A stretch of DNA of 64,000 nucleotides from Furfurilactobacillus curtus (GTDB taxonomy: Bacteria; Bacillota; Bacilli; Lactobacillales; Lactobacillaceae). Below are positions 36,526 through 45,727 of this stretch, piece after piece. The stretch lies in contig NZ_BQXO01000001.1 of assembly GCF_045862785.1 (NCBI RefSeq), positions 248,001-312,000 of the forward strand. Direction: 5' to 3'. Position numbers and translations under genes: made by a program. Below the pieces are notes generated by a model, which worked only from the letters and a program-made list of their open reading frames with translations, did not search any database and was not told where the DNA came from. The first letter of the stretch is position 1. The number at the start of each line of letters is the position of its first letter.

Positions 36526-36583
36526 GATTCAAATTAAATAAGTTGATCGTAAACGCTGATCAACGAAAAAAGGGGAGTTTTTT

Positions 36584-37879
36584 GTGGAAACCATTAGTAT
36601 CATGCACGCACCAGAGCATGTCGATGAGAAAGTTCGCATCGGAGTCTGGTTAAGTAATAAACGTTCGAGCGGCAAAATTGCCTTTTTGCAACTGCGAGAT
36701 GGCACGGCCTTCTTCCAAGGGGTCATCCGCAAAAATGATGTTGGTGAAGAAAAATTTGAAGCAGCCAAAGAATTGCGCCAAGAAACCAGTTTATACGTTA
36801 CTGGAACGATTCACGAAGACGCACGTTCCAAGTTCGGTTATGAAATAGCAATCGAAGACTTTGAAGTTGTCGGAGAAAGTGAAGACTATCCGATTACACC
36901 GAAGGAACACGGCATTGATTTTCTAATGGATCATCGGCACCTCTGGTTACGTTCTTCACGACCAAATGCATTATTAAGAATTCGTAATGAAGTGATCCGA
37001 GCGACATTTGAATTTTTCAATGACAATGATTTTATTAAGATTGATGCGCCACTATTAACGGGATCAGCTCCGGAAGGAACTACTGAATTATTTGAGACGG
37101 ATTATTTTGGGCAAGATGCTTATCTGTCACAAACAGGGCAGTTGTACGAAGAAGCTGCGGCGATGGCTTTTGGCCGGGTATTTTCGTTTGGCCCGAGCTT
37201 TAGAGCTGAAAAATCGAAGACTCGCCGCCATTTAACCGAATTTTGGATGGTTGAACCAGAGATGGCATGGATGCATCAAGAAGAGAGTTTAGCGCTACAA
37301 GAACGTTACATCGCCTTTTTAGTTCAGGCAGTTATTGATAATTGTCAGCGGGAACTGGAAACCATTGGGCGTGATGTGGAAACGTTGAAGAAATACACGC
37401 ACTTACCTTATCCGCGAATTTCTTATGACGATGCGATCAAACTTTTACAGGAAAATGACTTTGACGTCGAATGGGGCGTTGATTTTGGATCACCTGAAGA
37501 GACCTTCCTCGCTAACCACTTTGATAAACCAGTCTTCGTGTTAAACTATCCGAAAGCAATTAAAGCCTTTTACATGAAGCGGCACCCAACTCGTGATGAT
37601 GTCGTGATTTGTGCAGATTTACTTGCACCTGAAGGTTACGGTGAAATTATCGGTGGTTCTGAACGTGATACTGATCTAGATTACTTGACCCAACAAATTC
37701 TAGATGCCGGTCAAGACCCTAAGAATTACGATTGGTACCTGGACTTACGTAAATTCGGTAGTGTCCCACATTCCGGGTTTGGCCTAGGACTTGAACGTTT
37801 CTTAACGTGGATCACGCTACAAGATCATCTCCGCGAGACGATTCCATTCCCACGTATGATTAACCGGATCTACCCGTAA
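36584..37879 (+). CDS. asnS: Asparaginyl-tRNA synthetase
   Basis: Class IIb synthetase charging tRNA-Asn. 431 residues: OB-fold anticodon-binding domain (about 1-110; VRIGVWLSNKRSSGKIAFLQ), then the catalytic domain with motif 2 FRAEKSKTRRHLTEFWMVEP and motif 3 GFGLGLERF near 400. GTG start at 36584, supported by AGGGGAG. No T-box leader is visible in the short upstream gap (58 nt), so control is probably through the upstream promoter. Confidence 0.97.
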   Translation: METISIMHAPEHVDEKVRIGVWLSNKRSSGKIAFLQLRDGTAFFQGVIRKNDVGEEKFEAAKELRQETSLYVTGTIHEDARSKFGYEIAIEDFEVVGESEDYPITPKEHGIDFLMDHRHLWLRSSRPNALLRIRNEVIRATFEFFNDNDFIKIDAPLLTGSAPEGTTELFETDYFGQDAYLSQTGQLYEEAAAMAFGRVFSFGPSFRAEKSKTRRHLTEFWMVEPEMAWMHQEESLALQERYIAFLVQAVIDNCQRELETIGRDVETLKKYTHLPYPRISYDDAIKLLQENDFDVEWGVDFGSPEETFLANHFDKPVFVLNYPKAIKAFYMKRHPTRDDVVICADLLAPEGYGEIIGGSERDTDLDYLTQQILDAGQDPKNYDWYLDLRKFGSVPHSGFGLGLERFLTWITLQDHLRETIPFPRMINRIYP

Positions 37880-37957
37880 AATAATTCAGACGTCGTTGCC
37901 ATAGCCGCAGCGGCGTCTCTTTACATTCACTGTCAGTATGAGGAGGTTGTTAAACGC

Positions 37958-38695
37958 ATGGAAGCTTTCGCACAAGCCCTTATCCAAGCTGGTGAAACGA
38001 CGATTAATAATTTGCTATTAAGTCGATATCGTGAGTTAGAAATGACCAACGATGAGCTAGTGGTCTATTTGCAATACAAGCGGTCGTTGGATCGTGGCAT
38101 TGATTTTCCAGATGCCCAAGCTGTTGCTGATGTAATGGGGACGACCTCAGCTGAGATTTTCAATCAATTAGATCAATTACTGAAAAAACAACTACTAGTC
38201 ATTAACTCAACGACGGATGCAGATGGTAAACTTCACGATCAATATGATTTTACTCCTCTTTATGAGCGACTAGCGGCTTTGCCTGAGACGATGAGTGGTG
38301 TTGAAGCCCACCGAGCGACCATTGCAGCGCCAACCACGACCTCAGCTCGGGCAGACGTGTTTAATCGAATTGAAGTCGAATTTGGCCGGCCTTTAAGTCC
38401 GACAGAGCTTCAAACAATCAGTCGCTGGTTCGACGAGGATCAGTTTAAGCCGGAATTGATTTTATTAGCTTTGCGTGAAGCTGTGTTGAATCAAGCCTAC
38501 AACCTGCGTTACATTGATCGAATTTTACTAACTTGGCAGCAAAAGCACCTCACAACTGCTGGCCAAGTGGAGCGAGAATTAGGACAACATCGAAAACAAC
38601 AGGTGGTTAATGCCACGGAGGTAAACCCCAAAGTTAATGGGCCGGCTATCCCAATCATGAAGATTTCTAATCCAACCGATTCAACCACTAATTAG
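37958..38695 (+). CDS. dnaD: DNA replication protein DnaD
   Basis: Primosomal initiation protein that helps load the helicase at oriC and at restart sites. 245 residues: N-terminal winged-helix DDBH1 domain (about 1-110; TTINNLLLSRYRELEMTNDE) and C-terminal DDBH2 domain (about 128-205; VEFGRPLSPTELQTISRWFD, YNLRYIDRILLTWQ). GAGGAGG precedes the ATG. It follows asnS as in Bacillus; nth, which follows in Bacillus, is absent here. Confidence 0.93.
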   Translation: MEAFAQALIQAGETTINNLLLSRYRELEMTNDELVVYLQYKRSLDRGIDFPDAQAVADVMGTTSAEIFNQLDQLLKKQLLVINSTTDADGKLHDQYDFTPLYERLAALPETMSGVEAHRATIAAPTTTSARADVFNRIEVEFGRPLSPTELQTISRWFDEDQFKPELILLALREAVLNQAYNLRYIDRILLTWQQKHLTTAGQVERELGQHRKQQVVNATEVNPKVNGPAIPIMKISNPTDSTTN

Positions 38696-38753
38696 GCGTT
38701 TAAGCCCAACTATTCAGTACCAAGTTACATTAAATCGTTTGCTGATGCTTTAT

Positions 38754-38804
38754 AACAAAAAAGAGAACTAGCAAGACTTGTGCTTGCTAGTTCTCTTTTT
38801 TGTT
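38754..38804. terminator. Bidirectional terminator between dnaD and pbp1A
   Basis: AACAAAAAAGAGAACTAGCA ... TGCTAGTTCTCTTTTTTGTT: long perfect stem with a 7-nt loop, between convergent operons. Confidence 0.95.
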
Positions 38805-38832
38805 GTGATTATTAATGTCGCAATGAAATTAA

Positions 38833-41106
38833 TTAGGGACGCGACGTTTCTGATTGACCGGCTGGTGTAGTCGAACTGCTGGTACTGCTAATACTACTGC
38901 TGCTTGAGTTCTCATTGTTGTTGCCATTATTGCCACCTTGAGTGGCACTAGATTCAGACAGCCGAGTATCATTTTCACTTGTTTGCGAGGAACTACTCTG
39001 TGAGGAACTAGAAGAAACAATGACACTAGATGAAGATGATCCTGTGGCACTACTTTGATCTCGGCCAGTTAAGTACTGCCGCCAGTTTGAACCGCGAATA
39101 ACGAGTTCGTCGACGCCATTGTGGCGCACAACATCAACATTGCTGGGACGGGACCAATCATCATTATCTTGGGTTTGCGCCATGTACAACTCTAAGTTCT
39201 TGTAGATCCCCTCAGCAATGGATAATTGGGCGGTCGTCATATAATGACCTGGTTCATTAGGCTGATCATAACCAGTCCAGACCGAGATTGAACTGTGCTT
39301 GGTGTAGCCAGAGTACCAGGCATCCATGACGGCCGTGGATGGAACCGAGGTGACGCTACTTGGATAACCGGATTGCCCCGTCTTACCCGCTTGATGCAGA
39401 CCACTGATTTGAGCACCAGGGGCCCAATTAGCAGTTGGGACGCCTTTTAACATGTCGGTCAGCATGTATGCCGTTGCTTTGGACATTGACCGATGAGAGG
39501 CGACCTTAAAGTTGTGGGTTTGACCATCTTGGGTGACGACCTTGTTAACCAGATGAGGCGTGTTGTAAGTTCCGTCATTAGCGATGGCAGCAAAGGCTGC
39601 GGATTCTTGTTCACTAGAGACGTACGCACCGATCCCATTTGAATAAACCAGAGGCTCTTTAAAGGTCATACCATTTTGCGCCATGAATTGGGTGGCATGA
39701 CTTAAACCCACGGAAGCGAGGGTTCTAATCGCAGGAATGTTTCGCGATTCAACTAATGCTTTCCTCATAGTTATGTTGCCTTGGTATTGACCATCCCAGT
39801 CGTTAACCGGAGTATTGGTACCTGGATAATTATATTTCGTGTCTGAGACTGATTTAAAGGTTGGCCATTCATCGTACTCAATGGCTGGACCATAGTCCAT
39901 AAATGGTTTGATGGTTGAACCAGATGAGCGATCCGTCTGGGTGGCCCGGTTTAAACCAAAGGCGACATTTTGCTTACGACCACCAATCATGGCGGTTACC
40001 GCACCCGTCTCAGGGTCAGTCATGGTCACCCCAACTTGTAACAAGTCGCTAGGGAAGTTGACATATTGGTCAGTGTTAACAATGTTATATAATCGTTTTT
40101 GAGCCCCCATATTGAGGTTGGTATAAACTTTAATTCCAGATTTATACGGATTGTATCCCTTCGCATTCAGCTCTTTAATCACTTGCTGTAAATACGCATC
40201 AATCACTTTGTCATCACTATCCGTGTTGTTAACTGAATGATTAACATTTAGACCGGTACTGATTGGTGTGGCCAGGTCTTGCGTCAATTGGGTATTAGAA
40301 ATTACTTTATTCTGATTCATTGCCCGAAGGACCGTATTTCGTCGTTCTTTAGCATAGTTAGGATGAGCAATTGGATCATAATAAGTCGGGGATTGCGGCA
40401 TACCAGCAAGCGTCGCTAACTGTACATCGGTCAACTGTTTTAAGGACTTGTTGTAATAATACTTAGCCGCTGTACCCATACCATAGACACCGTTGCCCAT
40501 GTAAACCTTGTTGATGTAGAACTCTAGGATCTGATTTTTTGAATAATGCTTTTCAACATAGTAGGCGAGAGCAGCTTCTTGAGCTTTTCGTTTTAAAGTC
40601 CGATCTGAAGCGGCCGTGGAGAATACCGACAGCTTAACTAGTTGCTGGGTTAACGTTGATCCGCCTTGTAAGCCGAGGGAACTACCATGAATGTTTGCAA
40701 ATGTGGCACTGATGATCCGAATCGGGTCAACGCCAAAATGATGCTTGTAAAAGCGGCGGTCTTCGATGGAAACAACAGATTGTTTTAACCGATCTGGGAT
40801 CTCATCTGAACGAACATAAGTCCGATTTTGTGAGCCAAGATTTGATACGACGTTGCCTTTGGCATCTAAAATTTCTGTTGAATTTTGGCTGGTTAACTGA
40901 GCTGTTGTAATTTTGGGGGCACTTGAAGCATAGTAGGTGAATAATCCGACCCCAGCCAAAAAGGCGACTAAAATAACCCCGAACACCCAATATAAGATGG
41001 TACGCCATAGCGGTCGCGAATGTTTGGGACCGGTCGGCGTGGTGTTGTCATCACCGTCATGGTAGCGAGCGATACGAGATTGTGGTTGATCGTTATTGTC
41101 AGACAT
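38833..41106 (-). CDS. pbp1A: Class A penicillin-binding protein PBP1A
   Basis: Bifunctional peptidoglycan synthase. 757 residues: short cytoplasmic tail, one membrane helix (about 40-62), glycosyltransferase GT51 domain (about 85-260; IEDRRFYKHHFGVDP, GGSTLTQQLVK, KAQEAALAYYVEKHYSKNQI), transpeptidase domain with SGSTIKPF (active Ser near 395), SRN and KTGQSG, then a long Ser/Asn/Gln-rich tail of about 75 residues. The ATG at 41106 follows AAGGAG. Cotranscribed with recU upstream, as in Bacillus. Confidence 0.95.
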   Translation of the reverse strand: MSDNNDQPQSRIARYHDGDDNTTPTGPKHSRPLWRTILYWVFGVILVAFLAGVGLFTYYASSAPKITTAQLTSQNSTEILDAKGNVVSNLGSQNRTYVRSDEIPDRLKQSVVSIEDRRFYKHHFGVDPIRIISATFANIHGSSLGLQGGSTLTQQLVKLSVFSTAASDRTLKRKAQEAALAYYVEKHYSKNQILEFYINKVYMGNGVYGMGTAAKYYYNKSLKQLTDVQLATLAGMPQSPTYYDPIAHPNYAKERRNTVLRAMNQNKVISNTQLTQDLATPISTGLNVNHSVNNTDSDDKVIDAYLQQVIKELNAKGYNPYKSGIKVYTNLNMGAQKRLYNIVNTDQYVNFPSDLLQVGVTMTDPETGAVTAMIGGRKQNVAFGLNRATQTDRSSGSTIKPFMDYGPAIEYDEWPTFKSVSDTKYNYPGTNTPVNDWDGQYQGNITMRKALVESRNIPAIRTLASVGLSHATQFMAQNGMTFKEPLVYSNGIGAYVSSEQESAAFAAIANDGTYNTPHLVNKVVTQDGQTHNFKVASHRSMSKATAYMLTDMLKGVPTANWAPGAQISGLHQAGKTGQSGYPSSVTSVPSTAVMDAWYSGYTKHSSISVWTGYDQPNEPGHYMTTAQLSIAEGIYKNLELYMAQTQDNDDWSRPSNVDVVRHNGVDELVIRGSNWRQYLTGRDQSSATGSSSSSVIVSSSSSQSSSSQTSENDTRLSESSATQGGNNGNNNENSSSSSISSTSSSTTPAGQSETSRP

Positions 41107-41129
41107 GTTGAACTCCTTAATCAATTAAC

Positions 41130-41747
41130 TCATTTTTTTGTGGCGGTGATTAATTGATCAACCGCATTTAGATAGGGAACCAGTGGGTTAAGGGCTGGAT
41201 TAATTTGATAACCGTGCGCCTCAATTGCCGAACGACGAATTGATTTTCGACCGTCAGTTTGAAGGGCGTCATCCCAGCAATGAAAGAGAAATGAAGCCGG
41301 TAAGAGAAATGTTGCGACATCATCGGTGAAGCGAATAATGGCAAAGCCAATACCTCCAGCTGCAACGCAGGCCCTCAGGTGTGCGATTTGATGAGCGTGA
41401 AAGTTTTTCAATGGGAACGAGGTTTTATTCTTGGTTTCTTTCGCATCAAAATCAAGATAGTAGCCTTGATAGACACCATTGTAATCTGTTGTTGAAGGCT
41501 GGCGAAAATAGGCCTCCTTAATTGTTGCAGCCGAACGCTTTGGATAGTCAACTTTCACAATTTGAACCGGGGTCGGTTTTTTATGAATCACAGCAACACC
41601 CTGATTCAAATAATATTGATTACTCTCATTCAATTCTGCTTCAAGTGACATACCACGATCCCCGTAATTAGTCGTTTGGGACATAGTTGTGGCAGGTCGT
41701 TTTGCGGACTGATGATAAGCGGTCCCATTAGGATAACGAATGTTCAA
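41130..41747 (-). CDS. recU: Holliday junction resolvase RecU
   Basis: Endonuclease resolving Holliday junctions and modulating RecA. 205 residues: GDRGMSLEAELNESNQYYL, the catalytic region TDYNGVYQGYYLDFDAKETK with the D-x-n-E/DxK nuclease residues, and KNFHAHQIAHL. The TTG at 41747 (residues LNIRYPNG) is preferred over a GTG at 41759, because AAGGAG ends only a few bases from the GTG but about 11 nt from the TTG. The stop lies 23 nt before the pbp1A start, as in the Bacillus recU-ponA operon. Confidence 0.94.
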   Translation of the reverse strand: MNIRYPNGTAYHQSAKRPATTMSQTTNYGDRGMSLEAELNESNQYYLNQGVAVIHKKPTPVQIVKVDYPKRSAATIKEAYFRQPSTTDYNGVYQGYYLDFDAKETKNKTSFPLKNFHAHQIAHLRACVAAGGIGFAIIRFTDDVATFLLPASFLFHCWDDALQTDGRKSIRRSAIEAHGYQINPALNPLVPYLNAVDQLITATKK

Positions 41748-41776
41748 AAAAGACCACACTCCTTTATAATGCGCTT

Positions 41777-41785
41777 ATTATATCA
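41777..41785 (-). promoter_or_regulatory. Extended -10 promoter of recU-pbp1A
   Basis: On the minus strand TGATATAAT: perfect TATAAT with TGn extension, 30 nt upstream of the TTG start. -35 (CGTTGC at 17 nt) is weak, usual with an extended -10. Confidence 0.65.
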
Positions 41786-41930
41786 GATTTGCTATCCAGG
41801 CAACGTTTTGGCGCTGATGTTAACACAGGTGTAATATTTAGAGTGCTTAAGCAAATCGCTTGGTGTTGGCTGGTAATTCAACTAACTGCACCACAAAACG
41901 CTTTAAAGACGGTAGGAAAGGTCGCTAAAC

Positions 41931-42491
41931 ATGAGCCGATTGTGGATAAGTGGATATCGAAATTATGAATTAGGCATTTTTTCAGAAAATGATTTGAAGC
42001 TGACGGTAATTAAATACGCTTTAAAAACTGCCTTTAAAGCGCAGATTGAAAACGGTGTTGACTGGTTCATTACTGGAGGCCAGTTAGGTATTGAACAATG
42101 GACCATTCCAATTATCAACGAATTAAAAGAAGATTATCCTGAAATTCAGGTTGCCATGATGCTTCCGTTCGCTCAGTTTGGCAACCAATGGAATGAACAG
42201 AATCAAATGAAATTGGCCGCTTTAAAACAGCAAGTAGATTTTACGGCGACGGTTTCAGAACAGTCTTACCGATCTCCTCAACAATTAAAAAACTATCAAG
42301 GCTTCATGTTAGGCCATACAGATGCGGCGATGTTGGTATATGATATAGAACATGAAGGGAAGCCGACTTATGACTATTCAGCCATCCAAGCTTTCCAAGC
42401 GCATCATCCATACGATGTGACACTAATTGATTTTGATTGGTTACAAGAAAGTGCCACCGAATATCAAGAAAATCAACATCCGACATTTTAA
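41931..42491 (+). CDS. ypsA: YpsA family protein (DUF1273)
   Basis: SLOG/TSPO-like Rossmann-fold protein; the Bacillus homologue influences cell division. 186 residues: SRLWISGYRNYELGIF, WFITGGQLGIEQWTIPI with a putative nucleotide-binding GG motif, MMLPFAQFGNQWNEQNQ, and YQGFMLGHTDAAMLVYD. It directly precedes gpsB as in Bacillus, supporting a link with septum formation. The ligand is unknown. Confidence 0.9.
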   Translation: MSRLWISGYRNYELGIFSENDLKLTVIKYALKTAFKAQIENGVDWFITGGQLGIEQWTIPIINELKEDYPEIQVAMMLPFAQFGNQWNEQNQMKLAALKQQVDFTATVSEQSYRSPQQLKNYQGFMLGHTDAAMLVYDIEHEGKPTYDYSAIQAFQAHHPYDVTLIDFDWLQESATEYQENQHPTF

Positions 42492-42514
42492 TTTTATGTA
42501 ACATGCGCTACAAT
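42486..42514 (+). promoter_or_regulatory. Putative promoter of gpsB
   Basis: TTTTAA (42486-42491), 17 nt, TACAAT (42509-42514), 45 nt before the gpsB ATG; starts inside the last codons of ypsA. Confidence 0.45.
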
Positions 42515-42559
42515 AGTTCAAGTCGTGTTTCGACAGATAATCAATGAGGTGTAACAGTC

Positions 42560-42958
42560 ATGCAAGAAATCAACTTTACTACGCAGGACATCCTGCAAAA
42601 GGAATTCAAAGAAAAACGGATGGGGACGGCATATGACCCCACAGACGTGGACAGTTTCCTTGATCTAGTGATTAAGGATTATGAAACGTTCAACCGCGAA
42701 ATTTCTCAACTGCGGAACGAAAATGAACAATTGTCGGGCAAAGTTGATGACTTGACACGGCAAGTCAGTGCGCGTCAGGCCGTGCCTAGCCAACCGGAAT
42801 CATCGAACTCGACGACCAGCAGTGTGACAAACATGGACATTTTAAAACGGCTTAGCAATTTAGAACGTCATGTTTTTGGTTCACAGTTAGACAATGGGAA
42901 TAATCAAGGCCCCTTAGATAATGGCGGTTCGATGTCTCAGTCTGGCTGGAATAGTTAA
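42560..42958 (+). CDS. gpsB: Cell division regulator GpsB
   Basis: DivIVA-like adaptor that shuttles class A PBPs between side wall and septum. 132 residues: the N-terminal lipid-binding/dimer domain (INFTTQDILQKEFKEKRMGT, then YDPTDVDSFLDLVIKDYE), a coiled coil to about residue 72, a Ser/Thr linker, and the C-terminal helical domain (MDILKRLSNLERHVFG). Same neighbourhood as in Bacillus (ypsA-gpsB-rnpB-ypsC). Its known partner PBP1 is encoded 1.5 kb away. Confidence 0.95.
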   Translation: MQEINFTTQDILQKEFKEKRMGTAYDPTDVDSFLDLVIKDYETFNREISQLRNENEQLSGKVDDLTRQVSARQAVPSQPESSNSTTSSVTNMDILKRLSNLERHVFGSQLDNGNNQGPLDNGGSMSQSGWNS

Positions 42959-42972
42959 TCTTTTGGCAATGA

Positions 42973-43362
42973 TTTGCAAATTTCGGGTAATTGGGCGTGA
43001 CTTTTGTTGCGTCAGGAAAGTCCATGCTCGCACAGGCTGCGATGCCTGTAGTGTTCGTGCTCAGTGAAAAAATAAGCTGGGGTGCCTCTTTGGAGGTAAC
43101 GGCGGGAAAACACGGCTAACGTTTCGACTATGCCCTAGTATCCCTGAAAAGTGCCACAGTGACGAAACCAGTTCGGAAACGAGCTGGGTGGAACGCGGTA
43201 AACCCCTCGAGCGGGAAACCCAAACTACGGTAGGGGAGCTTCACATAGGTAATTGAACTGATTGTGGGGGAGGACAGTACGTCCTGAGATAGATGATTAC
43301 CACGGCGTAGACTGCGCCTGAAGTCTACAAAGTACAAAACATGGCTTACAGAAATTTGCAAC
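42973..43362 (+). ncRNA. rnpB: RNase P RNA, type B
   Basis: Catalytic RNA of ribonuclease P, maturing tRNA 5' ends. Type B landmarks are visible in order: GGAAAGTCCATGCTCGCAC near 43014, TGCCTGTAGTGTTCGTGC, GACGGCGGGAAAA-like GGTAACGGCGGGAAAA, GAAAGTGCCACAGTGACGAA, GTGGAACGCGGTAAACCCC, GATAGATGATTACC, and the 3' universal CATGGCTTACAGAA. The ends pair (TTGCAAATTT with AAATTTGCAA) as P1. It begins 14 nt after gpsB and accounts for the 500-nt gap before ypsC. Confidence 0.97.
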
Positions 43363-43366
43363 AGGC

Positions 43367-43400
43367 AGAGATCGCTCAGTGATGAGGGGTCTCTTTTTTT
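43367..43400 (+). terminator. Terminator after rnpB
   Basis: AGAGATCGCTCA, loop, TGAGGGGTCTCTTTTTTT: imperfect stem and seven T immediately after the RNase P RNA. Confidence 0.8.
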
Positions 43401-43459
43401 AGTCGCAAATGGTAAGATGAAGGTCAGCAACAATGAAATCAAGTTTGACAGGAGTTTAC

Positions 43460-44602
43460 ATGCAAAAATTTAAATTGATGGCCACCTGTGCTGCAGGAAT
43501 TGAGGCATTGGTAGGGCGCGAATTACGTGACCTGGGCTATGAAGTAAATGTTGAAAATGGACGGGTTCGCTTTGAAGGAACGATTAAAGACATCTTAAGC
43601 ACTAATTTGTGGTTGCGGACGGCGGATCGCATCAAAATTATCGTGGCCGAATTTCCTGCGGTGACATTCACGGAGTTATTTGATGCTACTAAGGCTGTGG
43701 CGTGGGATGAGCTGTTACCGATGGATGCAGCTTTTCCTGTCGAAGGACGATCACACAATTCACAACTACATAGCGTGCCAGATGCACAGGCGATCGTAAA
43801 GAAAGCCATTGCAGTGCAATTGAGTGAAACTTACCACCGGCGAAGCCGATTACCTGAAACTGGGGCAACTTTTCCATTAGAAGTGTCCATTAATAAAGAT
43901 CAAGTCATGTTAACGTTGGATACAACGGGAGATTCTTTATTTAAACGCGGTTATCGGGTTGCTAAGGGAAGTGCACCACTGAAAGAGAATATGGCGGCAG
44001 CGTTAATTTTATTGACGCATTGGCATCCTGCGGACATGCCTTTTTTGGATCCAGTTTGCGGATCAGGAACGATCCCCATCGAAGCCGCTTTGATTGCGCG
44101 CAACATTGCACCTGGATATAAGCGCAAATTCATTTGCGAAACTTGGCCATGGGTGGATGACCAAGTCGCCGATTTAGTGCGAGATGAAGCAGATGATCAA
44201 GCTGATTATGATAGCCAGTTCGATATCGCCGGTTCTGATATTGATCCGACGATGGTTGAAGCCGCAAAGGCCAATGCGCGAGCAGCCGGCTTAAGCAATG
44301 ATGTCGCTTTTACGGTTGCCGATGTAACTCAGTTAACGACAGATAAAATTAATGGTGTGATTGTGGCCAATCCCCCCTATGGGGAACGACTAAGCGATGA
44401 GGTGAGTGTTCGTCGCCTGTATCAGGGAATGGGGCGCTCATTTTCCCCACTCAAAACCTGGAGTAAATATATTTTGACTAGTGACCTCGATTTTGAAACA
44501 AGCTACGGTCAACGAGCGACTAAAAAACGCAAATTATACAACGGGGCGTTACGGACAGATTTATACCAATATTGGGGAAAACCAATTTGGCATCATGACT
44601 AA
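43460..44602 (+). CDS. ypsC: THUMP-domain 23S rRNA methyltransferase (RlmL N-terminal/YpsC family)
   Basis: Class I RNA guanine-N2 methyltransferase like the N-terminal half of RlmL. 380 residues: THUMP domain (about 1-160; FKLMATCAAGIEALVGRELR), then Rossmann domain with DPVCGSGTIPIEAALIARNI, GSDIDPTMVEAAKANA and catalytic NPPYGERL near 312. ATG 43460 follows CAGGAG; an earlier ATG (43433) lacks an SD. Its place after rnpB matches Bacillus. Confidence 0.93.
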   Translation: MQKFKLMATCAAGIEALVGRELRDLGYEVNVENGRVRFEGTIKDILSTNLWLRTADRIKIIVAEFPAVTFTELFDATKAVAWDELLPMDAAFPVEGRSHNSQLHSVPDAQAIVKKAIAVQLSETYHRRSRLPETGATFPLEVSINKDQVMLTLDTTGDSLFKRGYRVAKGSAPLKENMAAALILLTHWHPADMPFLDPVCGSGTIPIEAALIARNIAPGYKRKFICETWPWVDDQVADLVRDEADDQADYDSQFDIAGSDIDPTMVEAAKANARAAGLSNDVAFTVADVTQLTTDKINGVIVANPPYGERLSDEVSVRRLYQGMGRSFSPLKTWSKYILTSDLDFETSYGQRATKKRKLYNGALRTDLYQYWGKPIWHHD

Positions 44603-44610
44603 TTCTTAGT

Positions 44611-44662
44611 GAGCGGGACATAAGTCGGTAAGCAACGTTACTTGACTCATGCCCCGCATTTT
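44611..44662. other. Imperfect hairpin between ypsC and the RNase HI-like gene
   Basis: GCGGGACAT, AAGTC ... GACT, CATGCCCCGC gives an imperfect stem with mismatches. It could terminate transcription in either direction, but the T-run is interrupted. The remaining part of the 44603-44813 gap is AT-rich and shows nothing recognisable. Confidence 0.45.
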
Positions 44663-44813
44663 GATCATTTTGATTTGAAAATTCCGTTTATTTTTTACTC
44701 TTGGCTTGAGCCAATTTATTTTTAGAATATTAGTGAACTAATTTGGTACTTTACTCTTGTTGTTTTACTAAATTTTTTGAGCTGGGATGGTGGATAAACG
44801 CGCTTGTGTTAGG

Positions 44814-45218
44814 CTAGCTTTGATGGTGGAGTGCCTGTAGTGCTAACTGATGGGCGCCATGATTTTGTCGCTCGGGAATCCACTCGGTCACAACCAACTG
44901 AAACCCATCCTGTAAGGCCAATAATGTTTTAGTCAGATCACGGTAATGTTTAGTCACGCCTTTACCAACCGCGTCAGCAACGAGGCGACTATCGGTAAAA
45001 AACATGATGGTATCGGTTGGCTCGGCTAGCTGTTTGACCGCTTCAAAACCAGCAATTGCTGCCAGAAATTCTGCTTCATGATTATTACCAGAGGCGACAA
45101 TCTGTTTAAGTTGGTGTTGGTGGTGATTTTGAATAATCAAAAGACCAGCACCACTTGTTTCTTCACTTGTTGTCTGGTAAGCGGGACTAGCCGCATCTGT
45201 ATACAGTTTAATCATCAT
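44814..45218 (-). CDS. RNase HI family protein
   Basis: RNase H-fold protein, 134 residues. It keeps LYTDAAS (first catalytic Asp), NHEAEFLAA (catalytic Glu) and FTDSRLVADAV (catalytic Asp), but the fourth metal-site position, normally Asp in an ADxLA motif near the C-terminus, reads AHQLA (His123). The first of two ATGs (45218) is used because GAGG lies 6 nt before it. Divergent from ebsA. Degradation of RNA-DNA hybrids is likely but activity may be altered. Confidence 0.8.
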   Translation of the reverse strand: MMIKLYTDAASPAYQTTSEETSGAGLLIIQNHHQHQLKQIVASGNNHEAEFLAAIAGFEAVKQLAEPTDTIMFFTDSRLVADAVGKGVTKHYRDLTKTLLALQDGFQLVVTEWIPERQNHGAHQLALQALHHQS

Positions 45219-45275
45219 TTTCGACCTCAAATTTGTTAAAATAAGTCTTGTGTCCTTGAAAGGTGGTTTTAAACC

Positions 45276-45647
45276 ATGAGTCAACAACGATTTTATTATC
45301 AACCCAGTGGGTTATCGGCGGTTATCATCTGGTCTTGGGTGGCAATTTTCTTGTTCGGTGGCATTATTTTTCAATATGAAATGGCCAAATTTAATTGGCC
45401 GGCCATCATTATTGCCATCATTTTTGTTCTGTTTCTGACATGGCAACTAGTCGGTCGCCAATTATTAATTAACGATGAAACACTGATGGTCCGACGTTTA
45501 TTGGCGCCGCGAGCTCTAACAGTTAAGCTTAATCAGTTAGAACAAGTTCGAATTTCAGGCCATACATTAACTTTTTATGTTCATGGACGACGCTTTGCCT
45601 ATCGATTATCTAAACGGGCCTTAGCAAGGCTTTCAGAACAATTGTAG
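45276..45647 (+). CDS. ebsA: EbsA family membrane protein
   Basis: Small membrane protein resembling EbsA of enterococci and lactobacilli; role unknown. 123 residues: FYYQPSGLSAVIIWSWVAIF with the first helix, a second helix (about 43-62), and a C-terminal PH-like soluble part (TLMVRRLLAPRALTVKLNQL). AAAGGTGG precedes the ATG. It diverges from the RNase HI-like gene, a pairing that I recall from other lactobacilli. Family assignment is from pattern recognition only. Confidence 0.65.
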   Translation: MSQQRFYYQPSGLSAVIIWSWVAIFLFGGIIFQYEMAKFNWPAIIIAIIFVLFLTWQLVGRQLLINDETLMVRRLLAPRALTVKLNQLEQVRISGHTLTFYVHGRRFAYRLSKRALARLSEQL

Positions 45648-45727
45648 AAAAGCTAATGTTTGGATTGAGTATAGCATTTAACGACTTATGCCAAAAATAG
45701 TTTTTATGAATAACTGGGGGATTCGAT

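Noticed and set aside
36526..36583. Possible T-box before asnS
   Set aside because: The gap is only 58 nt, too short for a T-box, and the conserved TGGNACCGCG sequence is absent.
45648..45727. Possible tetrahydrofolate riboswitch before fhs
   Set aside because: 80 nt are available but no matching core motifs or terminator are present.
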